DNA from: AB-629-J13 sp964518835 | Lineage (GTDB): Bacteria > Fidelibacterota > Marinisomatia > Marinisomatales > AB-629-J13 | Direction of reading: 5' to 3' | DNA length: 52,056 bases | Assembly: GCA_964518835.1 (NCBI GenBank) | Contig: CAZFKU010000004.1 | Location: 1 to 52,056, forward strand | Shown: piece after piece, positions 26,946 to 33,876 of the stretch | Position numbering within the stretch: the first letter of the stretch is position 1 | Layout: each line of letters begins with the position of its first letter | The notes under the pieces: generated by a model | What the model was told of the DNA's origin: nothing | The model's input: the letters and a program-made list of their open reading frames with translations, nothing else | Databases searched by the model: none | Made by a program: the position numbers and the translations under genes

Positions 26946-27663
26946 GTGATTCTCCATTTCTTGTCGGGGAATTATATTTTTCCCATAAATCTTTCCTTCT
27001 TGCTTCAGTGCGTTCTTCTCTTTTCTTATTCCGCCAGGAATCAATTTGTTTATGATTTCCGTTTAACAATACTTCCGGAACCTGCTCACCGTCAATCTCC
27101 CTGGGTCTTGTATAATAAGGTGCATCCAGAAGTCCATTCATAAAGGAATCTGAGAGCGCTGATTCGTATGAGTTTAGTACACCGGGAATCATCCGGATGA
27201 TACTGTCCAACATAACCATCGAAGACAATTCCCCGCCTGAAATGACATAATCTCCAATGGAAAACTCATGTGTTACATATTTATCAATCACCCGTTCATC
27301 AATCCCTTTATAATGACCACAAAGAAAAATTGTATTTCCCGAACAACTGAATTCCTGAGCCGCCTTTTGTGACCAGATCTCACCTTGAGGTGTGGGATAG
27401 ATAATTTTGACATTATCATATTCCTGCCACGAAGAAATGGTATGATCGATTGCTTTAAAAAATGGTTCTGCCATCATGACCATTCCTCCTCCTCCTCCAT
27501 ATGGTTCATCATCAACCTGACGGTAATTCCCTTCGGTGAAGTTTCGCAGGTTAACAACTTTTATATCTGCTATTCCGTTTTCCACCGATTTTCTGATGAT
27601 TGATTCCTGTATCACCTTATTTACAAGGTCCGGAACCGGTGTTATGATTGCAAAACGTTTCAA
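26938..27663 (-). CDS. trmD: tRNA (guanine37-N1)-methyltransferase TrmD
   Basis: The protein has 241 residues and belongs to the SPOUT class with a knotted AdoMet site. Visible blocks are DEPYGGGGGMVMMAEPFF, FLCGHYKGIDERV and FSIGDYVISGGELSSMVMLD. The enzyme methylates G37 next to the anticodon, preventing frameshifts. It starts with a 4-base overlap of rimM and runs into rplS, the classic rpsP-rimM-trmD-rplS order. Confidence 0.96.
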   Translation of the reverse strand: MKRFAIITPVPDLVNKVIQESIIRKSVENGIADIKVVNLRNFTEGNYRQVDDEPYGGGGGMVMMAEPFFKAIDHTISSWQEYDNVKIIYPTPQGEIWSQKAAQEFSCSGNTIFLCGHYKGIDERVIDKYVTHEFSIGDYVISGGELSSMVMLDSIIRMIPGVLNSYESALSDSFMNGLLDAPYYTRPREIDGEQVPEVLLNGNHKQIDSWRNKKREERTEARRKDLWEKYNSPTRNGESHE

Positions 27664-28160
27664 TCCAGTAGTCCTTCCATGGCAGATATAACCAGAGTTT
27701 CACTTTCCCAATCAAGGTGTTGTACGATCTCATGAATGACAGGAACTAGAAATTCCCTTTTTTCTTTCTGAATCACATAAACATCATTTGAAGGCAGCCA
27801 GAGAATTTCTTTTAAAATTCCTACCCATTTGTTTTCTGTGGTCACAACTTCAAATCCGATTAATTCTTCGGAAATCCAATTGATCTGATCATGCTCTGAT
27901 ACACCGGCAAACACAAATTGTCCGATGATTGATTGAGCTGATTTTTTTGTATTCACACCGGAAAAACGATATCTTGGGTGCTTTCCTGATGGAATTATAT
28001 TTTCTAATTCAGTTGCTGTATTTGCAGATTCAGAAAACCCTAAATACAGCGGTTTTTCATCGATATACTCCTCGAAATATCGAGAAAGAGGTTTACACCG
28101 CACTTCTCCATTGAGACCCGACACCTTGGTCACCTTTCCAATTGCAAACAGTTTTTTCAT
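27660..28160 (-). CDS. rimM: ribosome maturation factor RimM
   Basis: The protein has 166 residues. The N-terminal beta-barrel begins FAIGKVTKVSGLNGEVR, the typical RimM opening (GxIxKxhGlkGEv). The C-terminal PRC-barrel domain has IGFEVVTTENKWVGILKEIL and KEREFLVPVIHEIV-like segments, here KREFLVPVIHEIVQHLD. RimM binds S19 and assists 30S head assembly. It lies 5 bases downstream of khpA. Confidence 0.93.
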   Translation of the reverse strand: MKKLFAIGKVTKVSGLNGEVRCKPLSRYFEEYIDEKPLYLGFSESANTATELENIIPSGKHPRYRFSGVNTKKSAQSIIGQFVFAGVSEHDQINWISEELIGFEVVTTENKWVGILKEILWLPSNDVYVIQKEKREFLVPVIHEIVQHLDWESETLVISAMEGLLD

Positions 28161-28165
28161 TAATT

Positions 28166-28402
28166 TTATCTGTCAATTACATCCAGTCTTGCACGTTTGC
28201 CGCCTTCCTTGGCATTTATGGCAAATATGAGAGATCTAATTGCGGAAATGTTCTTTCCTTTTTTACCTATGACTTTGCCGTAGTCGCCCTCACCAACCAT
28301 CAGTTCATAAATAATTCGTTTTTCAGATTCTACTTCATTCACTTCAACTTCGTCCGGTTTATCTACTAACTGTTTTACGACCATTTCAATAAAATCCTTC
28401 AT
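28166..28402 (-). CDS. khpA: KhpA, KH-domain RNA-binding protein
   Basis: The protein has 78 residues with a single KH domain. The GxxG loop is seen in GKVIGKKGKNISAIRSL. An AAGGAG ribosome-binding site precedes the ATG. KhpA, often paired with KhpB (Jag), binds RNA and is linked to cell-size control and sRNA function in other bacteria. Its place between rpsP and rimM is conserved in many phyla. Confidence 0.93.
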   Translation of the reverse strand: MKDFIEMVVKQLVDKPDEVEVNEVESEKRIIYELMVGEGDYGKVIGKKGKNISAIRSLIFAINAKEGGKRARLDVIDR

Positions 28403-28423
28403 AACGTGTGTCTCCTTTTGGTT

Positions 28424-29542
28424 TTATTCCTTTTTTCGCTTTGAATTTCCTGAAGATTTTAACTCCTTTGCGGTATCATCTTTATCATCAATTGATTCAG
28501 CATTTTCTTCACTTTGGCTGTCCTCAGTTTTGGATGAGTCATTTTCCTCTGGACTATCATCATCCGTATCTTCAATAACATCATCTGTCACCTCTGCAGA
28601 ACCCTCTTTTTCAGAATCTCCTCCATCAGTTTCCTCACTTGAATCTTCATCATTCGAGGCACTCTCTTCCTCGGAATCATCACTCTCTATATTTTCGTCT
28701 TCATCTTGAGATTCACCTGAATCGGTTTCACTTTCATCTGTTTTCTCTTCATCTTCAGAATCTTCTGATGTTTCTTCAGCATTTTCTAATTCCTCTGTGT
28801 CGGTATCTACTTCCGCTGCCTCCTCCTCTACTTCCGTCTTATCTGAGTCCTCCTCATCTGAATCACTATCATCTATGGATTCAACATTTTCTTTTGATTC
28901 TTCTTCCGATTCCTCCTCTGATTCTTCTACAGTTTCGTCCTCATCAGAATCTTCTTCCATCATTCCATCATCCGTATCTGAGGAATCTTCAGATTCAGCT
29001 TCCACTTCTTCCTTGCTTTCCTCATCTTCAAATTCGGTCAATTCTTCAGTGATCTCTTCCGTCTTTTCTTCACTTTCCTCTTCTTGCAAATCGGTTTCCC
29101 CAGAGTCTGATTCTATGGTAACTTTTACTTCTTCATCTACTTCTTTCTCTTTTTCCGCTTCCTTCTTCTCCGCTTCTGCTTTTTCCAGCGATTTTTCCGT
29201 CCGTTTTTTCAAAGTCAATTCCCTGTCTAACCTCCATTTTTGCATATTTTTTTCTATTTCATCATCGCCTAATCCCAATTTCATTAGGTGCCATCGATGG
29301 GATAATCCTGTTTTTGTCATCATGTTCTTCACTACATCAGATGGTTGTGCTCCTTTAGATAGCCAATGTAAAATACGGTCTTCTTTCATGGTAAAATTCT
29401 TACCATTTTTTAAAATAGGATCATACCACCCCACTTCTTCAATGGCGGCACCGTCACGTCTTTTTCTTGAATCAATGACAATGATGCGGTAAAAAGGTCT
29501 GTTCCTTCGTCCTAATCGTTTTAATCGTATTCGAGTTGCCAA
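28424..29542 (-). CDS. rpsP: 30S ribosomal protein S16 with very long acidic C-terminal extension
   Basis: The protein has 372 residues, whereas S16 is usually about 80-100 and up to about 180 in some Bacteroidota. Residues 1-80 are a normal S16 domain (MATRIRLKRLGRRNRPFYRI, DGAAIEEVGWYDP). Residues about 80-140 are a charged helical stretch with lysine and glutamate. Residues about 140-360 consist almost wholly of E, D and S with some T, ending in a short basic tail SGNSKRKKE. The start codon is TTG, chosen because it begins the conserved S16 sequence and has AAGGAG 6 bases upstream. The frame is open through the whole region, so I regard the extension as real. Its role is unknown. Confidence 0.9.
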   Translation of the reverse strand: MATRIRLKRLGRRNRPFYRIIVIDSRKRRDGAAIEEVGWYDPILKNGKNFTMKEDRILHWLSKGAQPSDVVKNMMTKTGLSHRWHLMKLGLGDDEIEKNMQKWRLDRELTLKKRTEKSLEKAEAEKKEAEKEKEVDEEVKVTIESDSGETDLQEEESEEKTEEITEELTEFEDEESKEEVEAESEDSSDTDDGMMEEDSDEDETVEESEEESEEESKENVESIDDSDSDEEDSDKTEVEEEAAEVDTDTEELENAEETSEDSEDEEKTDESETDSGESQDEDENIESDDSEEESASNDEDSSEETDGGDSEKEGSAEVTDDVIEDTDDDSPEENDSSKTEDSQSEENAESIDDKDDTAKELKSSGNSKRKKE

Positions 29543-29548
29543 AATTGT

Positions 29549-29554
29549 CTCCTT
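29549..29554 (-). promoter_or_regulatory. ribosome-binding site fixing the TTG start of rpsP
   Basis: AAGGAG on the minus strand lies 6 bases upstream of the TTG at 29542. No ATG or GTG lies at the expected S16 start, so this site is what decides the unusual start codon. It falls just past, and partly against, the ffh stop codon region. Confidence 0.75.
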
Positions 29555-30890
29555 AATGAACTGTCATAAAATGTGATCCGGATTTCCTCATCTGCGGAAA
29601 TGATTTTTTGCTCATCTGTTTCATCATTTTTTTTATTTGGAAAAATTCTTTTAATAATTTGTTTACTTCCTGTACGGATCTTCCGGAACCATTTGCAATC
29701 CGTTTTCTTCTGCTGCCGTTTATAATTTTTGGCTGGTTTCTCTCCTGAACAGTCATGGATTGAATGATTGCTTCCGTCCATACCAGTTGTTTATCATTCA
29801 TATTAATTTTTTTCATCATTTTTCTATTTACCCCCGGGAGCATACCAACAATTTGTTTCAGTGAACCCATTTTTTTAATTTGTCTAATCTGGGATATAAA
29901 ATCATTCAAATTAAACTCTTTTCCTGAAAATATCTTTTGAAATGCTTTCTCATCTTTATTTTCAATGGATTCCTGCGCTTTCTCAACCAGAGACACTACA
30001 TCTCCAAAACCCAAAATTCTGTCTGCAATCCTCTTGGGGTCAAAAACTTCCAATCCATCTATTTTTTCTGAGACCCCGAGAAATTTAATGGGCACTCCCG
30101 TAACTTCAGTCACCGAAACCGCTGCACCGCCCCGGCTGTCTCCTTCCATTTTTGTGAGGACAGTACCGGTAATTGAAATGGTTTCTGAAAATATCTTAGC
30201 CGAATTAACCGCATCCTGACCCGTCATTCCATCCACTACAAATAAGGTTTCATGTGGATTAATGTCGTCATGAATAGATTGTATTTCTTCCATCATTTCT
30301 CCATCCACATGTAATCGTCCTGCAGTGTCCAAAATTACATAATCAAGTCCGAGAGAATCTGCTTTATCAACTGCTTCCTGACAAATTACCACCGGATCAG
30401 ATTTTCCCTTTGAAAAAACGGGAATATCCACTTGTTGTCCCAAAGTCATCAGTTGATCGATTGCCGCAGGGCGATACACATCCGCTGCTGCCAATAGGCT
30501 TGTAAAACCCTTTTTTTTCAGGTGCATCGCTATTTTTACAGCAGTTGTAGTTTTTCCAGATCCCTGCAATCCCGCCAGTAATATTATTTTCGGTTTTCTA
30601 CGACCCGATACTAATGGTGAAACTTTTCCACCCAATAAAGACACCAATTCGTCATGAATAATTTTGATGAACTGCTCACCGGGTTTAATAGATTTAATTA
30701 CTTTTGTACCTTCGGCACGGGATTTCACCTTTTTAATAAATGATTTTACGATCCCGTAATTCACATCCGCTTCCAAAAGAATGATTCGTATGTCCCGAAC
30801 CGTGGATTGGATGTTAGTCTCCGTAATCTTTCCCAGTCCTCTTAAAGTCCGGAATACAGTGTCAAATTTTTCAGTGATTTTATCAAACAT
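29553..30890 (-). CDS. ffh: signal recognition particle protein Ffh
   Basis: The protein has 445 residues: N domain, GTPase G domain and methionine-rich M domain. Visible motifs are the P-loop LAGLQGSGKTTTAVKIA (about 106-122), AADVYRPAAIDQL, DTAGRLHVD and TKMEGDSRGGAA. The M domain has the RNA-binding helix-turn SRRKRIANGSGRSVQEVN and a final KMMKQM stretch. Ffh with 4.5S RNA targets membrane proteins to FtsY. It heads the rpsP-rplS block and lies 10 bases upstream of the S16 start. The 4.5S RNA gene was not found in this window. Confidence 0.96.
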   Translation of the reverse strand: MFDKITEKFDTVFRTLRGLGKITETNIQSTVRDIRIILLEADVNYGIVKSFIKKVKSRAEGTKVIKSIKPGEQFIKIIHDELVSLLGGKVSPLVSGRRKPKIILLAGLQGSGKTTTAVKIAMHLKKKGFTSLLAAADVYRPAAIDQLMTLGQQVDIPVFSKGKSDPVVICQEAVDKADSLGLDYVILDTAGRLHVDGEMMEEIQSIHDDINPHETLFVVDGMTGQDAVNSAKIFSETISITGTVLTKMEGDSRGGAAVSVTEVTGVPIKFLGVSEKIDGLEVFDPKRIADRILGFGDVVSLVEKAQESIENKDEKAFQKIFSGKEFNLNDFISQIRQIKKMGSLKQIVGMLPGVNRKMMKKINMNDKQLVWTEAIIQSMTVQERNQPKIINGSRRKRIANGSGRSVQEVNKLLKEFFQIKKMMKQMSKKSFPQMRKSGSHFMTVH

Positions 30891-30917
30891 AAAATAATGA
30901 TTTGAGTTTAGCTTACA

Positions 30918-30945
30918 ATTTTAATGTATTTTTTATATGTGTTAA
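30918..30945 (-). promoter_or_regulatory. candidate promoter for ffh
   Basis: On the minus strand TTAACA (30940-30945) and TAAAAT (30918-30923) are separated by 16 bases and lie about 30 bases before the ffh ATG. They resemble sigma-70 boxes, but the whole 30891-31188 stretch is so AT-rich that chance matches are likely. The remainder of that 298-base divergent gap holds no ORF or RNA gene that I can recognise; the rodZ promoter must also be there. Confidence 0.3.
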
Positions 30946-31188
30946 AAGATTTTCCGTATATTAAATTATTAAAAATCTCAAAAATGTATCTTTAGAATTA
31001 TTTTGGAATTTTCATCTAATGTATTTTTTCAATTTGTAAACATTCATAATAAGATAAAGTAATGCTCCATAAAATTTAACTTTCAGGCTGATTCGATTTC
31101 CAAACCGGAATTATCCTTTTTCTACCCTATCCAGAAATCATTTACATATTTCATGTTGAGATAATCAGTTTAAATTCTCCCTTGAAAA

Positions 31189-32019
31189 ATGCCCGAATTC
31201 CATAAAATACTAAAAGACACACGTATCCAACGGGGTATCGAATTAGAAGAAATTCAAACCCGGACAAAAATTAATATAAAATTTCTTAAAGCTATCGAAA
31301 ATGGCGAGTATGACCTTCTTCCTGAACCATATATCAGATTATTTTTAAGAGCATATAGTACCGAAATTGGTTTGGACCCGAAAAAAATTTTAGATGAGTT
31401 TGAACAATTTATTGACGGGAAAACTTCAAAAAGTAAAGGAGTAAAAAGAAATAAAAAGCCTGTAAAAAGACAACCACTAAAGGAAATCAAAACAGAAAAA
31501 GAGATTATTTATCCAAAAAAATCCCCTAAAATAAATCGGGATAAAGTTATTAAGAGTCTCATTCTGCTTGCATGCTGGATTTTTGGATTAATTATTATCC
31601 ACAAAATTACCAATCCAGCTCATAAGCCCACTCCCACCGTTGTTAAGCAAGATGCATCAAATTTTATAACCAATCTTAATACCAATTATCATGAAACTTA
31701 CAAGGAAGAACAGCAACTTGAATTTTCACCACCCTATTCTTTATCAATCAAAACCGTGAGTCAGTTAACTATTTTAGTTCCATCGGATACAAGTGGTTAT
31801 ACTCAGGTTTTGTTAAAAACCGGTGAACATAAATCTTTCTATACAGACAGCACATTATCACTCATACTTGAACATACTCAAAATGTCACTCTTACCATCA
31901 ATGGGGAATCAGAAACATTATCCATTGAAAAATTCCAAGAATCTCCTGATCCCGTAAAAATCGAAATAACTGCTGACCCTCCTGCCTATTCCGTCAGGCA
32001 ATATACTCAAAAACAGTAA
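31189..32019 (+). CDS. rodZ: RodZ-like helix-turn-helix membrane protein
   Basis: The protein has 276 residues. An N-terminal Xre-type helix-turn-helix (about 5-70: LKDTRIQRGIELEEIQTRT, FLKAIENGEYDLLPEPYIRL) is followed by a lysine-rich linker, one membrane helix (about 120-140) and a periplasmic C-terminal domain of the DUF4115 type (about 185-260). This is the RodZ layout; RodZ links MreB to the elongation machinery. mreB is not in the window. A strong terminator follows, so it is transcribed separately from the dcw cluster. A soluble-domain regulator function is less likely. Confidence 0.82.
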   Translation: MPEFHKILKDTRIQRGIELEEIQTRTKINIKFLKAIENGEYDLLPEPYIRLFLRAYSTEIGLDPKKILDEFEQFIDGKTSKSKGVKRNKKPVKRQPLKEIKTEKEIIYPKKSPKINRDKVIKSLILLACWIFGLIIIHKITNPAHKPTPTVVKQDASNFITNLNTNYHETYKEEQQLEFSPPYSLSIKTVSQLTILVPSDTSGYTQVLLKTGEHKSFYTDSTLSLILEHTQNVTLTINGESETLSIEKFQESPDPVKIEITADPPAYSVRQYTQKQ

Positions 32020-32045
32020 AACTTCCTCTCTTAATCCGATGGTTT

Positions 32046-32082
32046 AAAAAGGGTTGAATCGTGTAATTCAATCCTTTTTTTG
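32046..32082 (+). terminator. intrinsic terminator after rodZ
   Basis: A stem pairs AAAAAGGGTTGAAT with ATTCAATCCTTTTT (one G-U pair) around a 6-base loop GTGTA-type turn, and is followed by further T residues. The flanking A and T runs would let it act on both strands. It isolates rodZ from the dcw cluster. Confidence 0.88.
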
Positions 32083-32133
32083 ATCTATCTTCTGCTTATT
32101 ACTAATTATTATTAAATAATTTTAAAAAATATT

Positions 32134-32181
32134 TTGACTTGAGTGGGTAATATTATTAGACTTGTGGGTAATAGTGGGTAG
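32134..32181 (+). promoter_or_regulatory. putative mraZ promoter with MraZ operator repeats
   Basis: Three copies of GTGGGTA lie at 32143, 32164 and 32174, that is 21 and 10 bases apart, on the same face of the helix. MraZ is known to bind tandem TGGGN repeats separated by 5 bases upstream of its own gene, and the last two copies fit that spacing exactly. TTGAC at 32134-32138 and TAGACTTG at 32157-32164 could be promoter boxes (the latter close to the Bacteroidota TAnnTTTG element), overlapped by the repeats. This suggests MraZ autoregulation of the dcw cluster. Confidence 0.65.
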
Positions 32182-32203
32182 TTATCCCTTTCTTTAGTTC
32201 AAT

Positions 32204-32665
32204 ATGTCGCATAGTCCAAATACATTTACAGGAGAATATTCCTACACTGTGGATCCCAAAAGCAGGGTCAACATACCGGCAAAATTTCGTCAAGCACTTT
32301 CTCCGGAAAATGATAATTCTTTTGCAATAACCAAGGGGATGGATCAGTGTATATGGGTTTACCCGCTGGTAGAATGGAATAAAGTTCTTTCGAAACTCAA
32401 AGAACAGTCTTCCTCCCAGGTTAAACGTGCATTTACCAGAGAATATTCCCGATTTTCCACGACAGTAACGTATGACAAACAGGGACGTATTCTTCTATCA
32501 ACTGAATTAATGAATTATGCTGAAATTAATCGGCAGGTAACCATAATCGGGATGATAAATAAAATTGAAATTTGGAATCCTGATTTACTTAATAATTTTG
32601 ATAAACAAGTATCATCCCAGAATAACGAAGCATTTAATGAATTGGCTGAAAAGATCATCCTGTAA
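32204..32665 (+). CDS. mraZ: transcriptional regulator MraZ
   Basis: The protein has 153 residues with two AbrB-like swapped-hairpin domains: FTGEYSYTVDPKSRVNIPAKFR (first 30 residues, shown here in part as DPKSRVNIPAKFR) and YDKQGRILLSTELMNYA (about 88-104). MraZ forms rings and represses the dcw operon from upstream repeats. Its stop overlaps the rsmH start (TAATG). I see no clear Shine-Dalgarno sequence before the ATG. Confidence 0.94.
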   Translation: MSHSPNTFTGEYSYTVDPKSRVNIPAKFRQALSPENDNSFAITKGMDQCIWVYPLVEWNKVLSKLKEQSSSQVKRAFTREYSRFSTTVTYDKQGRILLSTELMNYAEINRQVTIIGMINKIEIWNPDLLNNFDKQVSSQNNEAFNELAEKIIL

Positions 32666-33543
32666 TGCAATCTTCACTTCATCATATACCCGTTATGGTG
32701 AAGGAAGTCCTGTTTTATCTGGATATAAAACCTCATCTCACTTATGTGGATGGGACTGTGGGCCAGGGAGGACACACCGGGAAAATTCTTTCTCATTTAT
32801 CTTTAAAAGGAAATTTAATAGGAGTTGACCGGGACAATGAAGTATTGGAAATTTGTCAGCAGAAATTCTCTGCTTCTAATACTCAACTGTCTCTTTACCA
32901 TAATTCATACCATCACCTTCCTGAAATCCTGCAAGAGGAAGGGATACAATCCGTGGAGGGAATATTGCTTGATTTAGGCTTGTCCACGTTTCAATTAGAC
33001 TCCGAAAACCGCGGATTTTCTTATTCTCAAGATTCCCGGTTAGACATGCGGTTTGACCAAGCCAGTGGAAAACCTGCTGTTGATTTTCTCAAAAAATTAA
33101 CACGGACAGAACTGGAAACTATTTTGAAAGAATTCGGTGAAGAGCGCTTCTCAAGGAAAATCGCCTATCATATTCATCAGTCTCCAGAACTGAAAACAAC
33201 ATCTGATTTGAAAAATATTATAAAAAAGTCAACACCTCCGGCACACCGTATAAAATCTTTCTCCAGAGTGTTTCAAGCCATTCGCATCGCTGTTAATGGA
33301 GAATTAGAGATTTTGAAAAAATTTTTAGACTCATTCATTGATTACCTGTCCATTGGCGGGAAAATTGTCATTATCAGCTACCATTCCCTGGAAGACCGCC
33401 TGGTAAAACAGGCATTTAAAAGACTAAAACAAACGGGAGCGGTCGCCATCCTCACAAAAAAACCGGTAACACCTTCTCAGGAGGAAATCAGTAAAAACAG
33501 TCGCTCCAGAAGTGCAAAACTTCGGGCGGCAGAAAGGATTTAA
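32665..33543 (+). CDS. rsmH: 16S rRNA (cytosine1402-N4)-methyltransferase RsmH
   Basis: The protein has 292 residues. It opens with HHIPVMVKEVLFYLDIKP and the AdoMet-binding motif YVDGTVGQGGHTGKIL (about 28-43). Further typical blocks are LLDLGLSTFQLDSENRGFSY, RVFQAIRIAVNGELE and ISYHSLEDRLVKQAFK. It methylates C1402 in the ribosomal P site. It shares one base with mraZ, as in most dcw clusters. Confidence 0.96.
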   Translation: MQSSLHHIPVMVKEVLFYLDIKPHLTYVDGTVGQGGHTGKILSHLSLKGNLIGVDRDNEVLEICQQKFSASNTQLSLYHNSYHHLPEILQEEGIQSVEGILLDLGLSTFQLDSENRGFSYSQDSRLDMRFDQASGKPAVDFLKKLTRTELETILKEFGEERFSRKIAYHIHQSPELKTTSDLKNIIKKSTPPAHRIKSFSRVFQAIRIAVNGELEILKKFLDSFIDYLSIGGKIVIISYHSLEDRLVKQAFKRLKQTGAVAILTKKPVTPSQEEISKNSRSRSAKLRAAERI

Positions 33544-33549
33544 ATAAAA

Positions 33550-33876
33550 ATGCCAAAGAAACAACGTCGTTCTAAAAAAGTACAAAATATAATTGATACA
33601 TTGATTTTTTATCTCATTACATGTTTATCCATCGGAGGGTTGGTTTTATACCTCTGGGTGTATACCGAAATTGATGATTCATTATATGCTTTAGATATCC
33701 AAAAGGAAACAGTTGAAGAATTAATAAATGATATTCATCTCTTGCAAAGTGAAATTGATGCTTTATCAAAACCGGATGTAATCGCAAGGAAAGCAAAAAT
33801 GAAATGGGGGATGGTATTTGCAAAGCCGGAGTCAATTTCCATATACATTAATGCAGATGAGTTGAGCAGTTTGTGA
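33550..33876 (+). CDS. ftsL: FtsL-like division protein
   Basis: The protein has 108 residues: a basic N-terminus (PKKQRRSKK), one membrane helix (about 15-37) and a periplasmic coiled coil (about 40-80), ending in ARKAKMKWGMVFAKPESI. The last part resembles the conserved end of FtsL/DivIC-like proteins. Sequence identity in this family is always low, so size, topology and position between rsmH and ftsI carry the call. FtsL joins FtsB and FtsQ to activate FtsWI. Confidence 0.8.
   Translation: MPKKQRRSKKVQNIIDTLIFYLITCLSIGGLVLYLWVYTEIDDSLYALDIQKETVEELINDIHLLQSEIDALSKPDVIARKAKMKWGMVFAKPESISIYINADELSSL

Noticed and set aside
26946..27044. N-terminal extension of L19 by 33 residues
   Set aside because: The extension lies wholly within trmD in another frame and does not resemble L19; the internal ATG with GGAG upstream fits the family length.
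28797..29492. Long plus-strand serine-rich open frame (231 codons) and a second frame opposite rpsP
   Set aside because: It is the antisense shadow of the Glu/Asp/Ser-rich S16 tail; its composition (runs of Ser) is just the complement of GAA/GAT/TCT-rich codons and it has no family resemblance.
30891..31188. Possible 4.5S (SRP) RNA or tRNA-Sec gene in the divergent ffh/rodZ gap
   Set aside because: The gap is AT-rich with no GC-rich stem, no GGAA-tetraloop-type apical region and no tRNA arms that I can pair.
31595..31603. Perfect DnaA box TTATCCACA
   Set aside because: It is a single copy inside the rodZ coding region, with no cluster of boxes, no AT-rich unwinding element beside it and no dnaA or dnaN nearby, so an origin is not supported.
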